A DNA stretch of 64,000 nucleotides from Pseudomonas sp. 2FG (GCF_005502935.1 NZ_SCMP01000015.1:48003-112002), one strand, 5' to 3'; shown: positions 41,328 through 51,791, numbered from the stretch's first letter. Numbers and translations: made by a program. The notes: generated by a model from the sequence alone, not told the origin.

Positions 41328-41395
41328 CGTCACTCCCGCGCAGGCGGGAGCCCAGAAAACTCGAGAACTGGGTCCCCGCCTACGCGGGGACGACG
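41328..41395. repeat. Twin inverted REP-like element between agtB and agtC
   Basis: Two related hairpins face each other. CTCCCGC/GCGGGAG followed by CCCAG lies on the left. CTGGG followed by GTCCCCGC/GCGGGGAC lies on the right. Both are flanked by CGTC/GACG ends, and the two halves are inverted copies of one 28-base unit with a short spacer. This is the layout of paired palindromic units (BIME-like), a non-autonomous mobile repeat. Confidence 0.7.
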
Positions 41396-41445
41396 AGTAG
41401 ATTTTATTTACGGTGGCTTAGACCACCCGTTTCCCGGAGTTCGCT

Positions 41446-42693
41446 ATGGCCATCGCAGTGTCCTTGACCGAGGTCGCCGGCCCCACCCTGAAACAACGCC
41501 TGGCGCGTGCCGAGCGGCTGAACCGCTTGAAAGCCCAGGCGCTGATTCTGCCGCTGGTGCTGTTTCTGCTGCTGATCTTCCTGGTGCCGATCGTCGCGCT
41601 GCTCTACAAGAGCGTCGGTAACAGCGAAGTGGTCGGCACGCTGCCACGCACCCTCGAGGCGGTCGCCAGTTGGGATGGCAAGGCCTTGCCTGGCGAGCCT
41701 GCTTATAAGGCGCTGAGCCTGGACCTGGCCGAGGCGCGGAAGAATCAGACCCTGGGCGATCTGTCCAAACGCCTGAACATGGAACTGGCCGGTTACCGCA
41801 GCCTGATGGCGAAAACCGCCCGGGCGCTACCGTTCAAAACCGAGCCGGCCTCTTATAAAGAGGCGCTGCAAGCCCTCGATGAGCGTTGGGGCGACCCGGC
41901 CTATTGGCAGGCGATCAGCCGCAACACCCGCAGCGTCACCCCGTTTTATCTGCTGGCGGCGGTCGATCATCGCATCGACGACCTCGGCGAGCTGGCAGCG
42001 GCCACGCCGGATCAGGCGATTTACCTGGATATTTTCGCCCGCACCTTCTGGATGGGCCTGGTGATCACCGCCATCTGCCTGGTGCTGGCCTATCCGCTGG
42101 CCTATCTGCTGGCCAACCTGCCGTCACGCCAGAGCAACCTGTTGATGATCCTGGTGCTGCTGCCGTTCTGGACCTCGATTCTGGTGCGGGTGGCCGCCTG
42201 GATCGTGCTCTTGCAGTCGGGCGGTTTGATCAACGGCGCGCTGATGAGCCTGGGGCTGATCGACAAGCCGCTGGAGCTGGTGTTCAACCGTACCGGGGTG
42301 TACATCTCGATGGTGCACATCATGCTGCCGTTCATGATCCTGCCGATCTACAGCGTGATGAAGGGCATCTCGCCGACCTATATGCGGGCGGCGATTTCCC
42401 TCGGCTGCCATCCGTTCGCCAGCTTCTGGCGGGTGTACTTCCCGCAGACCTTGGCCGGTGTCGGCGCCGGTTGCCTGCTGGTGTTCATCCTGGCGATTGG
42501 TTACTACATCACCCCGGCGCTGCTTGGCAGCCCGACCGACCAGATGGTCAGCTACTTCGTCGCGTTCTACACCAACACCAGCATCAACTGGGGCATGGCC
42601 ACGGCCCTCGGCGGCCTGCTGCTCTTCGCCACCCTGGTGCTCTACGTGGTTTACAGCTGGCTGGTGGGCGCGAGCCGCCTGCGCCTGAGCTAA
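41446..42693 (+). CDS. agtC: ABC transporter permease (AgtC-like)
   Basis: 415 residues. One N-terminal helix (LILPLVLFLLLIFLVPIVALL) is followed by a large hydrophilic insert of about 130 residues. Five further membrane helices then carry the permease coupling loop AISLGCHPFASFWRVYFPQTL. The PotB/PotC-family core is normal; the long periplasmic insert is typical of this subfamily. Confidence 0.88.
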   Translation: MAIAVSLTEVAGPTLKQRLARAERLNRLKAQALILPLVLFLLLIFLVPIVALLYKSVGNSEVVGTLPRTLEAVASWDGKALPGEPAYKALSLDLAEARKNQTLGDLSKRLNMELAGYRSLMAKTARALPFKTEPASYKEALQALDERWGDPAYWQAISRNTRSVTPFYLLAAVDHRIDDLGELAAATPDQAIYLDIFARTFWMGLVITAICLVLAYPLAYLLANLPSRQSNLLMILVLLPFWTSILVRVAAWIVLLQSGGLINGALMSLGLIDKPLELVFNRTGVYISMVHIMLPFMILPIYSVMKGISPTYMRAAISLGCHPFASFWRVYFPQTLAGVGAGCLLVFILAIGYYITPALLGSPTDQMVSYFVAFYTNTSINWGMATALGGLLLFATLVLYVVYSWLVGASRLRLS

Positions 42694-42718
42694 GCCGTCT
42701 GTTCAAGGAGAAGTCGAA

Positions 42719-43549
42719 ATGCTCAGTCCTTACCTGTCCCCCATCGAGCGCGTCTGGTTCTACACGCTGCGCAGCCTCTGCGGCCTGGTGTTGTTGTTCC
42801 TGATCTTGCCGGTGCTGGTGATAGTGCCGTTGTCGTTCAACTCCGGGAGTTTCCTGGTCTATCCGCTGCAGGGCTTCTCGCTGCACTGGTACCAGGACTT
42901 CTTCGCCTCGGCCGAATGGATGCGCTCGTTGAAGAACAGCATGATCGTCGCCCCGGCGGCGACCGTGCTGGCGATGGTCTTCGGCACCCTGGCGGCGATC
43001 GGCCTGACCCGCGGCGAGTTCCGCGGCAAGGCGCTGGTGATGAGCCTGGTGATTTCGCCGATGGTGGTGCCGGTGGTGATAGTCGGTGTGGCCAGCTACC
43101 TGTTCTTCGCGCCGCTGGGGTTGGGCAACAGCTATATATCGCTGATTCTGGTGCATGCCGTGCTCGGCGTACCGTTCGTGATCATCACCGTGTCGGCCAC
43201 CTTGCAGGGTTTCAACTACAACCTGGTGCGCGCGGCGGCCAGCCTCGGCGCCGCGCCGCTGACGGCGTTCTTCCGGGTGACCCTGCCGCTGATCGCCCCC
43301 GGGGTGATCTCCGGCGCGCTGTTCGCCTTCGCCACCTCGTTCGACGAGGTGGTGGTCACGCTGTTCCTCGCCGGCCCCGAGCAAGCCACCCTGCCGCGGC
43401 AGATGTTCAGCGGCATCCGCGAGAACCTCAGCCCGACCATCGCCGCGGCGGCAACCCTGCTGATCGGCTTCTCCGTGGTGCTGTTGCTGACCCTGGAATG
43501 GCTGCGTGGGCGTAGCGAGCAGCTGCGTATCGCGCCAAACGAGGGTTGA
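42719..43549 (+). CDS. agtD: ABC transporter permease (AgtD-like)
   Basis: 276 residues, 25 bases after agtC with AAGGAG upstream. Six membrane helices are visible, and the EAA-type coupling loop reads RAAASLGAAPLTAFFRVTLPL. It is a PotC-type permease that pairs with AgtC in the inner membrane and is the last gene of the importer operon. Confidence 0.9.
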   Translation: MLSPYLSPIERVWFYTLRSLCGLVLLFLILPVLVIVPLSFNSGSFLVYPLQGFSLHWYQDFFASAEWMRSLKNSMIVAPAATVLAMVFGTLAAIGLTRGEFRGKALVMSLVISPMVVPVVIVGVASYLFFAPLGLGNSYISLILVHAVLGVPFVIITVSATLQGFNYNLVRAAASLGAAPLTAFFRVTLPLIAPGVISGALFAFATSFDEVVVTLFLAGPEQATLPRQMFSGIRENLSPTIAAAATLLIGFSVVLLLTLEWLRGRSEQLRIAPNEG

Positions 43550-43582
43550 GTTCGCTGCTGTAGAGGCTGGACTGTGACTGGA

Positions 43583-43618
43583 GTGGCGGGCCTGCGAGCA
43601 AAGTTGCAGGCCCGCCAC
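43583..43618. terminator. Perfect 13-base-pair hairpin after agtD
   Basis: GTGGCGGGCCTGC (43583-43595) pairs exactly with GCAGGCCCGCCAC (43606-43618) around a ten-base loop. It lies 34 bases past the agtD stop and before rpe. No U tract follows, so termination may be only partial. Confidence 0.55.
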
Positions 43619-43692
43619 TGACACATGACAACCGCCGGATCAGCCGACTCGGCTACAATGCGCGCCACTGTGATTTCGCTCTGAGGTGCGCC

Positions 43693-44367
43693 ATGCAGCC
43701 CTTCGCTATTGCTCCGTCGATTCTCTCCGCCGACTTCGCCCGCCTGGGTGAGGAAGTCGACAACGTCCTCGCCGCCGGCGCCGACATCGTCCACTTCGAT
43801 GTGATGGACAACCACTACGTGCCCAACCTGACCATCGGCCCGATGGTCTGCACGGCACTGCGCAAGTACGGCATCACCGCGCCGATCGACGTGCACCTGA
43901 TGGTGTCGCCGGTCGACCGCATCATCGGCGACTTCATCGAGGCCGGTGCCAGCTACATCACCTTCCATCCGGAAGCCAGCGGCCATATCGATCGCTCGCT
44001 GCAGTTGATCAAGGACGGCGGTTGCAAGGCCGGCCTGGTGTTCAACCCGGCCACCTCGCTGGAAAGCCTGAAGTACGTGATGGACAAGGTCGACATGATC
44101 CTGTTGATGAGTGTCAACCCAGGCTTCGGCGGGCAGAAGTTTATCCCCAGCACCCTGGATAAATTGAGAGAGGCACGGGCGCTGATCGAGGCCTCCGGGC
44201 GTGAGATTCGCCTGGAAATCGACGGTGGGGTGAATGTGCAGAACATCCGCGAAATCGCCGCCGCCGGTGCCGACACCTTTGTCGCCGGCTCCGCCATCTT
44301 CAATACGCCGGACTACGCCGCCGTCATCCGGCAGATGCGTGAAGAACTGGCGCGCGCACGCGGATGA
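43693..44367 (+). CDS. rpe: Ribulose-phosphate 3-epimerase
   Basis: 224 residues. [17 protein letters not shown] at the start, [17 protein letters not shown] near 35, [13 protein letters not shown] near 140 and DGGVNVQNI near 177 give the complete TIM-barrel metal site. It interconverts ribulose- and xylulose-5-phosphate in the pentose phosphate pathway, here upstream of gph and the trp genes. The stop overlaps the gph start. Confidence 0.97.
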   Translation: MQPFAIAPSILSADFARLGEEVDNVLAAGADIVHFDVMDNHYVPNLTIGPMVCTALRKYGITAPIDVHLMVSPVDRIIGDFIEAGASYITFHPEASGHIDRSLQLIKDGGCKAGLVFNPATSLESLKYVMDKVDMILLMSVNPGFGGQKFIPSTLDKLREARALIEASGREIRLEIDGGVNVQNIREIAAAGADTFVAGSAIFNTPDYAAVIRQMREELARARG

Positions 44368-45215
44368 GTGGTTTCGAGCGGTTGCTCCCCGGTCGCCTGC
44401 CGCGCCTGGTGATGTTCGACCTGGACGGTACCCTGGTCGACTCGGTGCCGGATCTGGCGGCGGCTATCGACCAGATGCTGTTGACCCTCGGCCGGCCGGC
44501 CGCGGGTATCGAGCGGGTGCGCAACTGGGTCGGTAATGGCGCGCGGGTGCTGGTGCGGCGCGCCCTGGCCGGCGATCTGCAGCATGGGGCAGTGGGCGAG
44601 GCCGAGACCGAGCGAGCCCTGGCCGTGTTTATGGAGGCTTATGCCGACAGCCATGGCCTGACCCTGCTCTATCCTGGCGTGCGCGAAACGCTGAAGTGGC
44701 TGAAGCAGCAGGGCGTCGAGATGGCGCTGATCACCAACAAGCCGGAGCGTTTCGTCGCGCCGCTGCTGGATGAAATGCGCATCGGTCGCTATTTCCGTTG
44801 GATCATCGGCGGCGATACCCTGCCGCAGCAGAAGCCCGACCCGACGGCGCTGCTGCAGGTGATGAAAATGGCCGAAGTCAATGCGCAAGATGCACTGTTT
44901 ATCGGTGACTCGCGCAGCGACGTGCTGGCCGCCAAAGCCGCCGGCGTGTCCTGCGTGGCCATGAGTTACGGTTATAACCACGGCCGGCCGATTGCCGAAG
45001 AGTCGCCGGCGCTGGTGATCGATGATCTGCGCGAGCTGCTGCCTGGTTGCTTCGAGCCAGCCGCTGCGCTAACGTTGCCCGACACTACTCAATCCCCCCG
45101 CCCAAGAGATTCCATCGTGGTGGTCACCCGCAAACACTGGTTCGTGAAGTCAGGGTTCATACAGTCCGGGATGAAAATCCTCAAGGCCTTGGCCCGTTGG
45201 CGTTGGCGCGCCTGA
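44364..45215 (+). CDS. gph: Phosphoglycolate phosphatase (HAD family)
   Basis: 283 residues. HAD motif [13 protein letters not shown] near 17, motif [10 protein letters not shown], and motif [19 protein letters not shown] and [16 protein letters not shown] are complete. It removes 2-phosphoglycolate formed during DNA repair and metabolism. The C-terminal 40 residues ([12 protein letters not shown] onward) are an extension beyond the HAD fold. Its last 14 codons double as a tryptophan-rich leader peptide for trpE. Confidence 0.93.
   Translation: MSGFERLLPGRLPRLVMFDLDGTLVDSVPDLAAAIDQMLLTLGRPAAGIERVRNWVGNGARVLVRRALAGDLQHGAVGEAETERALAVFMEAYADSHGLTLLYPGVRETLKWLKQQGVEMALITNKPERFVAPLLDEMRIGRYFRWIIGGDTLPQQKPDPTALLQVMKMAEVNAQDALFIGDSRSDVLAAKAAGVSCVAMSYGYNHGRPIAEESPALVIDDLRELLPGCFEPAAALTLPDTTQSPRPRDSIVVVTRKHWFVKSGFIQSGMKILKALARWRWRA
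45171..45215 (+). promoter_or_regulatory. trpL: Candidate trp leader peptide nested in the end of gph
   Basis: ATG at 45171, in frame with gph, opens [14 protein letters not shown] and shares its stop codon. Two Trp codons near the end, 154 bases before trpE, are what an attenuation leader requires, and trpE attenuation is known in P. putida. Downstream, TGCGTTTG (about 45239-45246) can pair with CAAACGCA (about 45316-45323), and a CCGG-TTCG-CCGG hairpin starts near 45230. I could not find a classical U-run terminator, so the mechanism is not proven from sequence. Confidence 0.55.
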
Positions 45216-45368
45216 CTTGATCCTGGCCGGTTCGCCGGTGCGTTTGCCTATCCGACCTAAACCTAATCTAAGATCGTCGCGAGCGCAGGTCAGGCAAGGT
45301 GAAACGCCGCCTCACCAAACGCAGCAGATATTAGATAGGCTTTTACCCTCAAGCCACGAGGCTGATTC

Positions 45369-46856
45369 ATGACCCGCGAAGAATTCCTGCGTTTAGCCGC
45401 TGCCGGCTATAACCGTATCCCGCTTGCCTGCGAAACCCTGGCCGACTTCGACACCCCGCTGTCGATCTACCTGAAGCTGGCCGACCAACCCAACTCCTAT
45501 CTGCTCGAGTCCGTCCAGGGCGGGGAGAAATGGGGGCGTTACTCGATCATCGGCCTGCCGTGCCGCACCGTGCTGCGCGTGCATGAGCAACAGATCAGTG
45601 TGAGCCAGGATGGCGTCGAGATCGAGCGGCTGGAGGCCGAAGATCCGCTGGCCTTCGTCGAACAGTTCAAGGCGCGCTACCGGGTGCCGAGCATCCCGGG
45701 GCTGCCGCGTTTCAACGGTGGCCTGGTCGGCTATTTCGGCTACGACTGCGTGCGCTATGTGGAGAAGCGTCTGGGCAAGTGCCCGAACCCTGATCCGCTG
45801 GGCAATCCCGACATCCTCCTGATGGTCTCCGACGCGGTGGTGGTGTTCGACAACCTGGCCGGCAAGATGCACGCGATAGTGCTGGCCGACCCCGCCGAGG
45901 CCAACGCCTACGAAAATGGCCGGGCGCGTCTGGAAGAGTTGCTGGAAAAGCTCCGTCAGCCGATCACGCCCCGGCGTGGTCTGGACTTCACCCAGGAATC
46001 GGGCGCCGAGCCGCTGTTCCGCTCCAGCTTCACCCGTGAGGACTACGAACGCTCGGTGGGCACCATCAAGGAATACATCCTCGCCGGCGACTGCATGCAG
46101 GTGGTGCCGTCGCAGCGCATGTCCATCGACTTCAAGGCGGCGCCGATCGATCTCTACCGGGCGCTGCGCTGCTTCAACCCGACGCCCTATATGTACTTCT
46201 TCAACTTCGGCGACTTCCACGTGGTGGGCAGCTCGCCGGAAGTGCTGGTACGGGTCGAGGACAACCTGGTCACCGTCCGCCCGATCGCCGGCACCCGTCC
46301 ACGCGGCGCCAGCGAAGCGGCCGATTTGGCGCTGGAGCAAGACCTGTTGTCCGACGCCAAGGAACTCGCCGAGCACCTGATGCTGATCGACCTGGGCCGC
46401 AACGATGTCGGCCGGGTGGCCAAAACCGGCTCGGTGAAGGTCACCGAGAGAATGGTCATCGAGCGTTATTCCAACGTCATGCACATAGTCTCCAACGTCA
46501 CCGGCCAGCTGAAGAGCGAGCTGAGCGCTATGGATGCGTTGCGGGCGATTCTGCCGGCCGGCACCTTGTCCGGCGCGCCGAAGATCCGCGCGATGGAGAT
46601 CATCGACGAGCTGGAACCGGTCAAGCGTGGGGTCTACGGCGGTGCCGTGGGCTATCTGGCGTGGAACGGCAATATGGACACCGCGATTGCGATCCGCACC
46701 GCGGTGATTAAAAACGGTGAACTGCATGTGCAGGCCGGCGGTGGCATAGTCGCCGACTCGGTGCCGGCGCTGGAGTGGGAAGAGACGCTGAATAAACGTC
46801 GCGCGATGTTCCGCGCCGTGGCTTTAGCCGAACAAACCACCAAGACCGACGCCTGA
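45369..46856 (+). CDS. trpE: Anthranilate synthase component I
   Basis: 495 residues. The feedback-site motif [18 protein letters not shown] near 44 and the catalytic chorismate-binding core (SYLP-type segment replaced by [67 protein letters not shown]) are intact. With TrpG it makes anthranilate from chorismate and glutamine. It starts a contiguous trpE-trpG-trpD-trpC run. Confidence 0.97.
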   Translation: MTREEFLRLAAAGYNRIPLACETLADFDTPLSIYLKLADQPNSYLLESVQGGEKWGRYSIIGLPCRTVLRVHEQQISVSQDGVEIERLEAEDPLAFVEQFKARYRVPSIPGLPRFNGGLVGYFGYDCVRYVEKRLGKCPNPDPLGNPDILLMVSDAVVVFDNLAGKMHAIVLADPAEANAYENGRARLEELLEKLRQPITPRRGLDFTQESGAEPLFRSSFTREDYERSVGTIKEYILAGDCMQVVPSQRMSIDFKAAPIDLYRALRCFNPTPYMYFFNFGDFHVVGSSPEVLVRVEDNLVTVRPIAGTRPRGASEAADLALEQDLLSDAKELAEHLMLIDLGRNDVGRVAKTGSVKVTERMVIERYSNVMHIVSNVTGQLKSELSAMDALRAILPAGTLSGAPKIRAMEIIDELEPVKRGVYGGAVGYLAWNGNMDTAIAIRTAVIKNGELHVQAGGGIVADSVPALEWEETLNKRRAMFRAVALAEQTTKTDA

Positions 46857-46879
46857 GCCGCGTGCAAGGAGTAAGAGCC

Positions 46880-47476
46880 ATGCTGCTAATGATCGATAAT
46901 TACGACTCTTTCACCTACAACGTCGTGCAGTACCTCGGCGAGCTGGGTGCAGAGGTAAAAGTCATCCGCAACGACGAGCTGACGGTGGCGCAAATCGAAG
47001 CGCTGAACCCCGAGCGTATTGTGGTCTCGCCCGGCCCCTGCACGCCGACCGAAGCCGGCGTGTCGCTGGCGGTGATCGAGCACTTCGCCGGCAGGCTGCC
47101 GATCCTCGGCGTGTGCCTGGGCCATCAAAGCATCGGCCAGGCCTTTGGCGGCGATGTGGTGCGGGCGCGCCAGGTGATGCACGGCAAGACCAGCCCGGTC
47201 GTTCACGAAAATCAGGGCGTGTTCAACGGGCTGAACAACCCGCTGACGGTGACCCGCTACCATTCCCTGGTGGTCAAGCGCGAAACCCTGCCGGACTGCC
47301 TGGAGGTGACCGCCTGGACTCAGCGGGAAGACGGCTCCGTGGACGAGATCATGGGCCTTCGGCATAAAACCTGGAACATCGAGGGTGTGCAGTTCCATCC
47401 GGAATCTATCCTTACCGAGCAGGGCCACGAGCTCTTTGCCAACTTCCTCAAACAACACGGAGGCGTGCGCGGATGA
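46880..47476 (+). CDS. trpG: Anthranilate synthase component II (glutamine amidotransferase)
   Basis: 198 residues from ATG 46880, with AAGGAG upstream; the in-frame GTG at 46862 precedes that site. The class I amidotransferase triad is present: Cys in [13 protein letters not shown] near 78, and His-Glu in [15 protein letters not shown] near 172. It supplies ammonia to TrpE. It lies 23 bases after trpE and overlaps trpD by four bases. Confidence 0.97.
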   Translation: MLLMIDNYDSFTYNVVQYLGELGAEVKVIRNDELTVAQIEALNPERIVVSPGPCTPTEAGVSLAVIEHFAGRLPILGVCLGHQSIGQAFGGDVVRARQVMHGKTSPVVHENQGVFNGLNNPLTVTRYHSLVVKRETLPDCLEVTAWTQREDGSVDEIMGLRHKTWNIEGVQFHPESILTEQGHELFANFLKQHGGVRG

Positions 47477-48519
47477 ACATCAAGGAAGCCCTCAACCGGA
47501 TCGTCAGCCAGCTCGACCTGAGCACCGAGGAAATGCAGGACGTCATGCGCGAGATCATGACCGGGCAGTGCACCGACGCGCAGATCGGTGCCTTCCTGAT
47601 GGGCATGCGCATGAAGAGCGAGACCATCGACGAAATCGCCGGGGCCGCCCAGGTCATGCGCGAGCTGGCCGCGCCGGTGCATGTCAACGCCGAGCGCCTG
47701 GTCGACACCTGCGGCACCGGCGGCGATGGCATGAACATTTTCAATGTCTCCACGGCGGCGGCCTTCGTGGTCGCGGCGGCGGGTGGCAACGTGGCCAAGC
47801 ATGGCAACCGCGCGGTGTCCGGCAAGAGCGGCAGTGCCGACCTGCTCGAGGCCGCCGGGGTGTACCTGAACCTCAGCCCCGAACAGGTGGCCCGCTGTGT
47901 CGAGACGGTCGGTGTGGGTTTCATGTTCGCGCCGGCCCATCACGGTGCGATGAAGCATGCGATCGGCCCGCGCCGCGAGCTGGGCCTGCGCACCCTGTTC
48001 AACATGCTCGGGCCTATGACCAACCCGGCAGCGGTGAAGCATCAGGTGATCGGCGTCTTCAGCCAGGCGCTGTGCCGGCCGATGGCCGAGGTGCTGCAAC
48101 GTCTGGGCAGCGAACACGTGTTGGTCGTGCATGCGCAGGATGGGCTCGACGAGATCAGCCTAGCCGCGCCCACCTTCGTTGCGGAACTGAACAAGGGGGT
48201 GATCAGCGAATACTGCATCCAGCCGGAAGACTTCGACATCAAGAGCCAGAGCCTGATCGGCCTGACGGTGGACACGCCGCAAGCGTCGCTGGAGTTGATC
48301 CGCGATGCCCTCGGCCGACGCAAGACCGAGAACGGTCAGAAAGCCGCCGAGATGATCGTCCTCAATGCCGGCGCCGCGCTCTATGCCGCGGACCACGCCA
48401 GCAGCTTGAAGGAAGGCATGCACCTGGCTCACGATGCGCTGCACACGGGGCTGGCCCGCGAAAAACTGGAAGAGCTGGTGTCCTTGACCGCGGTGTTCCG
48501 CCAGGAGAATGAAGCGTGA
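47473..48519 (+). CDS. trpD: Anthranilate phosphoribosyltransferase
   Basis: 348 residues. The phosphoribosyl-pyrophosphate loop [19 protein letters not shown] near 77 and [17 protein letters not shown] near 109 are complete. It attaches ribose-5-phosphate to anthranilate. The ATGA and GTGA junctions with trpG and trpC show tight coupling. Confidence 0.97.
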   Translation: MNIKEALNRIVSQLDLSTEEMQDVMREIMTGQCTDAQIGAFLMGMRMKSETIDEIAGAAQVMRELAAPVHVNAERLVDTCGTGGDGMNIFNVSTAAAFVVAAAGGNVAKHGNRAVSGKSGSADLLEAAGVYLNLSPEQVARCVETVGVGFMFAPAHHGAMKHAIGPRRELGLRTLFNMLGPMTNPAAVKHQVIGVFSQALCRPMAEVLQRLGSEHVLVVHAQDGLDEISLAAPTFVAELNKGVISEYCIQPEDFDIKSQSLIGLTVDTPQASLELIRDALGRRKTENGQKAAEMIVLNAGAALYAADHASSLKEGMHLAHDALHTGLAREKLEELVSLTAVFRQENEA

Positions 48520-49352
48520 GCCTGCCCACCATCCTCGAAAAAATCCTCGCGCGCAAAGTCGAGGAAGTCGCTGCCCGGCGCACGCTGGTCAGTCTGGCGG
48601 AGCTCGAGCGCGAGGCGCGCGCGGCCGATGCACCGCGTGGCTTTGCCAAGGCGCTGCTGGCCTGCGCCAAGCGCAAAGAGCCCGCGGTGATTGCCGAGAT
48701 CAAGAAGGCCTCGCCGAGCAAGGGCGTGCTGCGTGAGCACTTCGTGCCGGCCGACATCGCTAAGAGTTACGAGGCCGGCGGCGCGGCCTGTCTGTCGGTG
48801 TTGACCGACGTGGACTTCTTCCAGGGCGCCGATCGCTATCTGCAGCAGGCGCGTGCCGCCTGCAGCCTGCCGGTGATTCGCAAGGATTTCATGCTCGATC
48901 CCTATCAGATAGTCGAGGCGCGTGCCCTCGGAGCCGATTGCGTGCTGTTGATCGTCTCGGCGCTGGACGATGCGCGGATGGCGGAACTGGCGGCGGTGGC
49001 GAAAGAGTTTGGCCTGGATGTGTTGGTCGAGGTGCACGATGGCGATGAGCTGGAGCGGGCGCTGAAGACCCTCGACACGCCGTTGCTCGGCATCAACAAC
49101 CGCAGTCTGCATAGCTTCGAGGTCAACCTGGAAACCACCCTCGATCTGCTGCCACGGATTCCGCGTGAGCGTATGGTGGTGACCGAAAGCGGGATCATGA
49201 ACCGTGCGGATGTCGAGCTGATGGAAATCAGCGAGGTCTACGGCTTCCTGGTCGGCGAGGCCTTTATGCGCGCGGATAACCCCGGCGCCGAGCTGCAGCG
49301 TTTGTTCTTCCCCGAGCGCGGTCGCGTGCTGACCAGCCCCGACGTCGATTGA
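48516..49352 (+). CDS. trpC: Indole-3-glycerol phosphate synthase
   Basis: 278 residues, GTG start overlapping the trpD stop. [33 protein letters not shown] near 58, [15 protein letters not shown] near 116, and the C-terminal [11 protein letters not shown] are diagnostic. It closes the indole ring. It is monofunctional, as in other pseudomonads (no fused TrpF). A strong terminator follows. Confidence 0.97.
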   Translation: MSLPTILEKILARKVEEVAARRTLVSLAELEREARAADAPRGFAKALLACAKRKEPAVIAEIKKASPSKGVLREHFVPADIAKSYEAGGAACLSVLTDVDFFQGADRYLQQARAACSLPVIRKDFMLDPYQIVEARALGADCVLLIVSALDDARMAELAAVAKEFGLDVLVEVHDGDELERALKTLDTPLLGINNRSLHSFEVNLETTLDLLPRIPRERMVVTESGIMNRADVELMEISEVYGFLVGEAFMRADNPGAELQRLFFPERGRVLTSPDVD

Positions 49353-49371
49353 GACGTTAAATTGCACCCAT

Positions 49372-49400
49372 AAAAAAGGCCGGCTAAATGCCGGCCTTTT
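49372..49400. terminator. Bidirectional terminator between trpC and vfr
   Basis: AAAAAAGGCCGGC, a five-base loop, then GCCGGCCTTTT. The A and T flanks allow it to end both trpC (forward) and vfr (reverse), whose stop is 13 bases away. Confidence 0.9.
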
Positions 49401-49412
49401 GGTTTCTGCGTT

Positions 49413-50057
49413 TCAGCGCGTGCCGAACACCACCATGGTTTTCCCTTTGACGTGGACCAGCCCTTGTTCTTCCAGGGCCTTGAGCACGCGACCGACCATT
49501 TCGCGCGAGCAACCGACGATGCGGCCGATTTCCTGGCGAGTGATCTTGATCTGCATGCCGTCCGGATGGGTCATGGCATCCGGCTGTTTGCACAGATCCA
49601 GCAGGGTGCGGGCGACGCGCCCGGTGACGTCGAGGAAGGCCAGGTCGCCGACCTTGCGCGTGGTGTTGCGCAGGCGCTCGGCCATCTGGCTGCCGAGGGC
49701 GTAGAGGATGTCCGGATCCTGTTGGGTCAGCTCGCGAAACTTGGCGTAGCTCAGTTCGGCGACTTCGCATTCGGTCTTCGCGCGCACCCAGGCGCTGCGT
49801 TCTTTTTCGCTGCCGTCTTTTTCAAACAAGCCCATCTCGCCGAAGAAATCTCCGGCATTGAGGTAGGCGATGATCATCTCGCGGCCATCGTCATCCTCGA
49901 TCAGGATGGTGACCGAGCCTTTGACGATGAAAAACAGGGTTTCACAGCGATCGCCGGCATAGATGATGGTGCTTTTGGCGGTGTAGCGACGGCGGTGGCA
50001 GTGAGCGAGAAGCTTGTCGAGATTTTTTATCTTAGGTGTAAGTGTTATCGCTACCAT
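49413..50057 (-). CDS. vfr: cAMP-responsive global regulator Vfr (CRP family)
   Basis: 214 residues. The cyclic-nucleotide-binding domain includes [20 protein letters not shown] and the phosphate-binding cassette [22 protein letters not shown] near 70-92. The helix-turn-helix is [20 protein letters not shown] near 170. Vfr controls quorum sensing, type III secretion and twitching in P. aeruginosa. The length and position next to trpC match. Confidence 0.96.
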   Translation of the reverse strand: MVAITLTPKIKNLDKLLAHCHRRRYTAKSTIIYAGDRCETLFFIVKGSVTILIEDDDGREMIIAYLNAGDFFGEMGLFEKDGSEKERSAWVRAKTECEVAELSYAKFRELTQQDPDILYALGSQMAERLRNTTRKVGDLAFLDVTGRVARTLLDLCKQPDAMTHPDGMQIKITRQEIGRIVGCSREMVGRVLKALEEQGLVHVKGKTMVVFGTR

Positions 50058-50290
50058 GACCTAGCCCCGAGAAGATAAATGTAAGCCTTTGTCTAGCAGG
50101 CAATTTCTTATAAGTTATCCGGCCAGTGTGCCAGTAATCCGGCGCCAGCTTAACAGAGGCCCATGACCGCTGAGCGGTTTTGCGACGTAACTAACATCTG
50201 CGCTATGACTATCAGGCGTTCTGCTGTGACTAAGTCCGTCTATAGCGCTGTGCTAAGCTGGCCGCTCTTTTTAACAGCGGAGTCGTGGCA

Positions 50291-50713
50291 ATGAAAGCAC
50301 GCATTCAGTGGGCTGGCGAAGCCCTGTTTCTCGGGGAGTCCGGCAGCGGTCACGCCGTGGTGATGGATGGCCCACCGGAGAGCGGTGGACGCAATCTCGG
50401 CGTGCGGCCGATGGAAATGCTGCTGATCGGCCTGGGTGGCTGCACCAACTTCGATGTGGTCAGCATCCTGAAGAAATCCCGCCAAGCGGTGGAAAGCTGC
50501 GAAGCCTTTCTCGAGGCCGAACGCGCCAGCGAAGAGCCGAAGGTCTTCACCAAGATCCACGTGCATTTCGTGGTCAAGGGTCGCGGCCTGAAAGAGGCGC
50601 AGGTGAAACGTGCGGTCGAATTGTCGGCGGAGAAGTACTGCTCGGCGTCGATCATGCTCGGTCGCGGCGGGGTAGAGATCACCCACGATTACGAGCTCAT
50701 CGAGCTCGGCTGA
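50291..50713 (+). CDS. OsmC-family protein
   Basis: 140 residues from ATG 50291, with GGAG eight bases upstream. The fold is OsmC/YhfA-like with two redox-type cysteines, in GLGGCTNFDVVSIL (near 51) and EKYCSASIMLGRGG (near 116). Such proteins usually reduce organic hydroperoxides, though the YhfA branch is poorly characterised. It is divergent from vfr and upstream of speD. Confidence 0.85.
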   Translation: MKARIQWAGEALFLGESGSGHAVVMDGPPESGGRNLGVRPMEMLLIGLGGCTNFDVVSILKKSRQAVESCEAFLEAERASEEPKVFTKIHVHFVVKGRGLKEAQVKRAVELSAEKYCSASIMLGRGGVEITHDYELIELG

Positions 50714-50948
50714 GTAGCGACATCCGAACATCACAAAAGTGGCGCACACTCTGGCAGCAGGTTACCGACCTCTGCATAATAGCGCCCCTTTTTCAGGGGC
50801 CTGGGTTGATTGAATCAGGGCCTCGAACGAACAACCAAAATCGCCATCGCGAAGAGGTGTTAACCGTCCTACGCAGACGCGTCGTTCGCATCTGACGGGC
50901 ATGCTCGATCACGCGGCAATGCCGCATAGCTAAAGAGAGTTACCTACG

Positions 50949-51743
50949 GTGAAAAGCAAACTCAAGCTCCACGGGTTCAACAACCTGACGAAGACCTTGA
51001 GCTTCAATATCTATGACATCTGCTACGCGGAAACGCCGGAAGACCAGCAGGCCTACGTCCAGTACATCAATGAAGAGTACGACGCCGCGCGCCTGACGCA
51101 GATTCTCACCGATGTTGTCGACATTATCGGCGCCAATATCCTCAATATCGCCCGCCAGGATTACGATCCACAAGGCGCCAGCGTGACCATTCTGATCTCC
51201 GAGCAGCCGGTCACCCCGACCGACAGCCAGATCGAGGAGTCGCCAGGCCCGCTGCCGGAAACCATTCTGGCGCACCTGGATAAGAGCCATATCACCGTGC
51301 ACACCTACCCGGAAATCCATCCGGTGGACGGCATCGCGACCTTCCGCGTGGATATCGACGTGTCCACCTGCGGGGTAATCTCGCCGCTGAAGGCGCTGAA
51401 CTACCTGATCCACCAGTTCGATTCGGACATAGTCACGGTCGACTATCGGGTGCGTGGTTTCACTCGCGACGTGGAAGGCCAGAAGCACTTCATCGATCAC
51501 GAGATCAACTCGATCCAGAACTACCTGTCCGAGGACACGCAGGCGGCCTATCAAATGACCGACGTCAACGTGTACCAGGAGAACTTGTTCCACACCAAGA
51601 TGCTGCTCAAGGAGTTCGAACTGGACAACTACCTGTTCGGCGACGCCACGCAGAATCTTTCCAGCGAGCAACGTGAACTGGTGGCCACTCGGGTCAAGCA
51701 CGAAATGCTGGAGATCTTCTCCGCGCGCAATATGCCGCGCTGA
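50949..51743 (+). CDS. speD: S-adenosylmethionine decarboxylase proenzyme (SpeD, long bacterial type)
   Basis: 264 residues, GTG start. The self-cleavage site is in [16 protein letters not shown], with the pyruvoyl-forming Ser at about 113. [27 protein letters not shown] follows. It makes decarboxylated SAM for spermidine synthesis. The 235-base upstream region contains a GCCCC/GGGGC hairpin near 50785-50801, which may be part of a leader. A strong terminator follows. Confidence 0.95.
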   Translation: MKSKLKLHGFNNLTKTLSFNIYDICYAETPEDQQAYVQYINEEYDAARLTQILTDVVDIIGANILNIARQDYDPQGASVTILISEQPVTPTDSQIEESPGPLPETILAHLDKSHITVHTYPEIHPVDGIATFRVDIDVSTCGVISPLKALNYLIHQFDSDIVTVDYRVRGFTRDVEGQKHFIDHEINSIQNYLSEDTQAAYQMTDVNVYQENLFHTKMLLKEFELDNYLFGDATQNLSSEQRELVATRVKHEMLEIFSARNMPR

Positions 51744-51754
51744 GTTCTTGCAGC

Positions 51755-51791
51755 AATAAAAAGGGCCGCTGATTCAGCGGCCCTTTTTATT
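51755..51791 (+). terminator. Rho-independent terminator of speD
   Basis: AATAAAAAGGGCCGCTGA and its exact complement ending CCCTTTTTATT form a long stem with a U run, 11 bases past the speD stop. It is symmetrical, so it also serves coq7 on the other strand. Confidence 0.92.

Noticed and set aside
50714..50948. SAM riboswitch or other known riboswitch ahead of speD
   Set aside because: A small GCCCC/GGGGC hairpin is present, but I cannot recognise the core of any known class.
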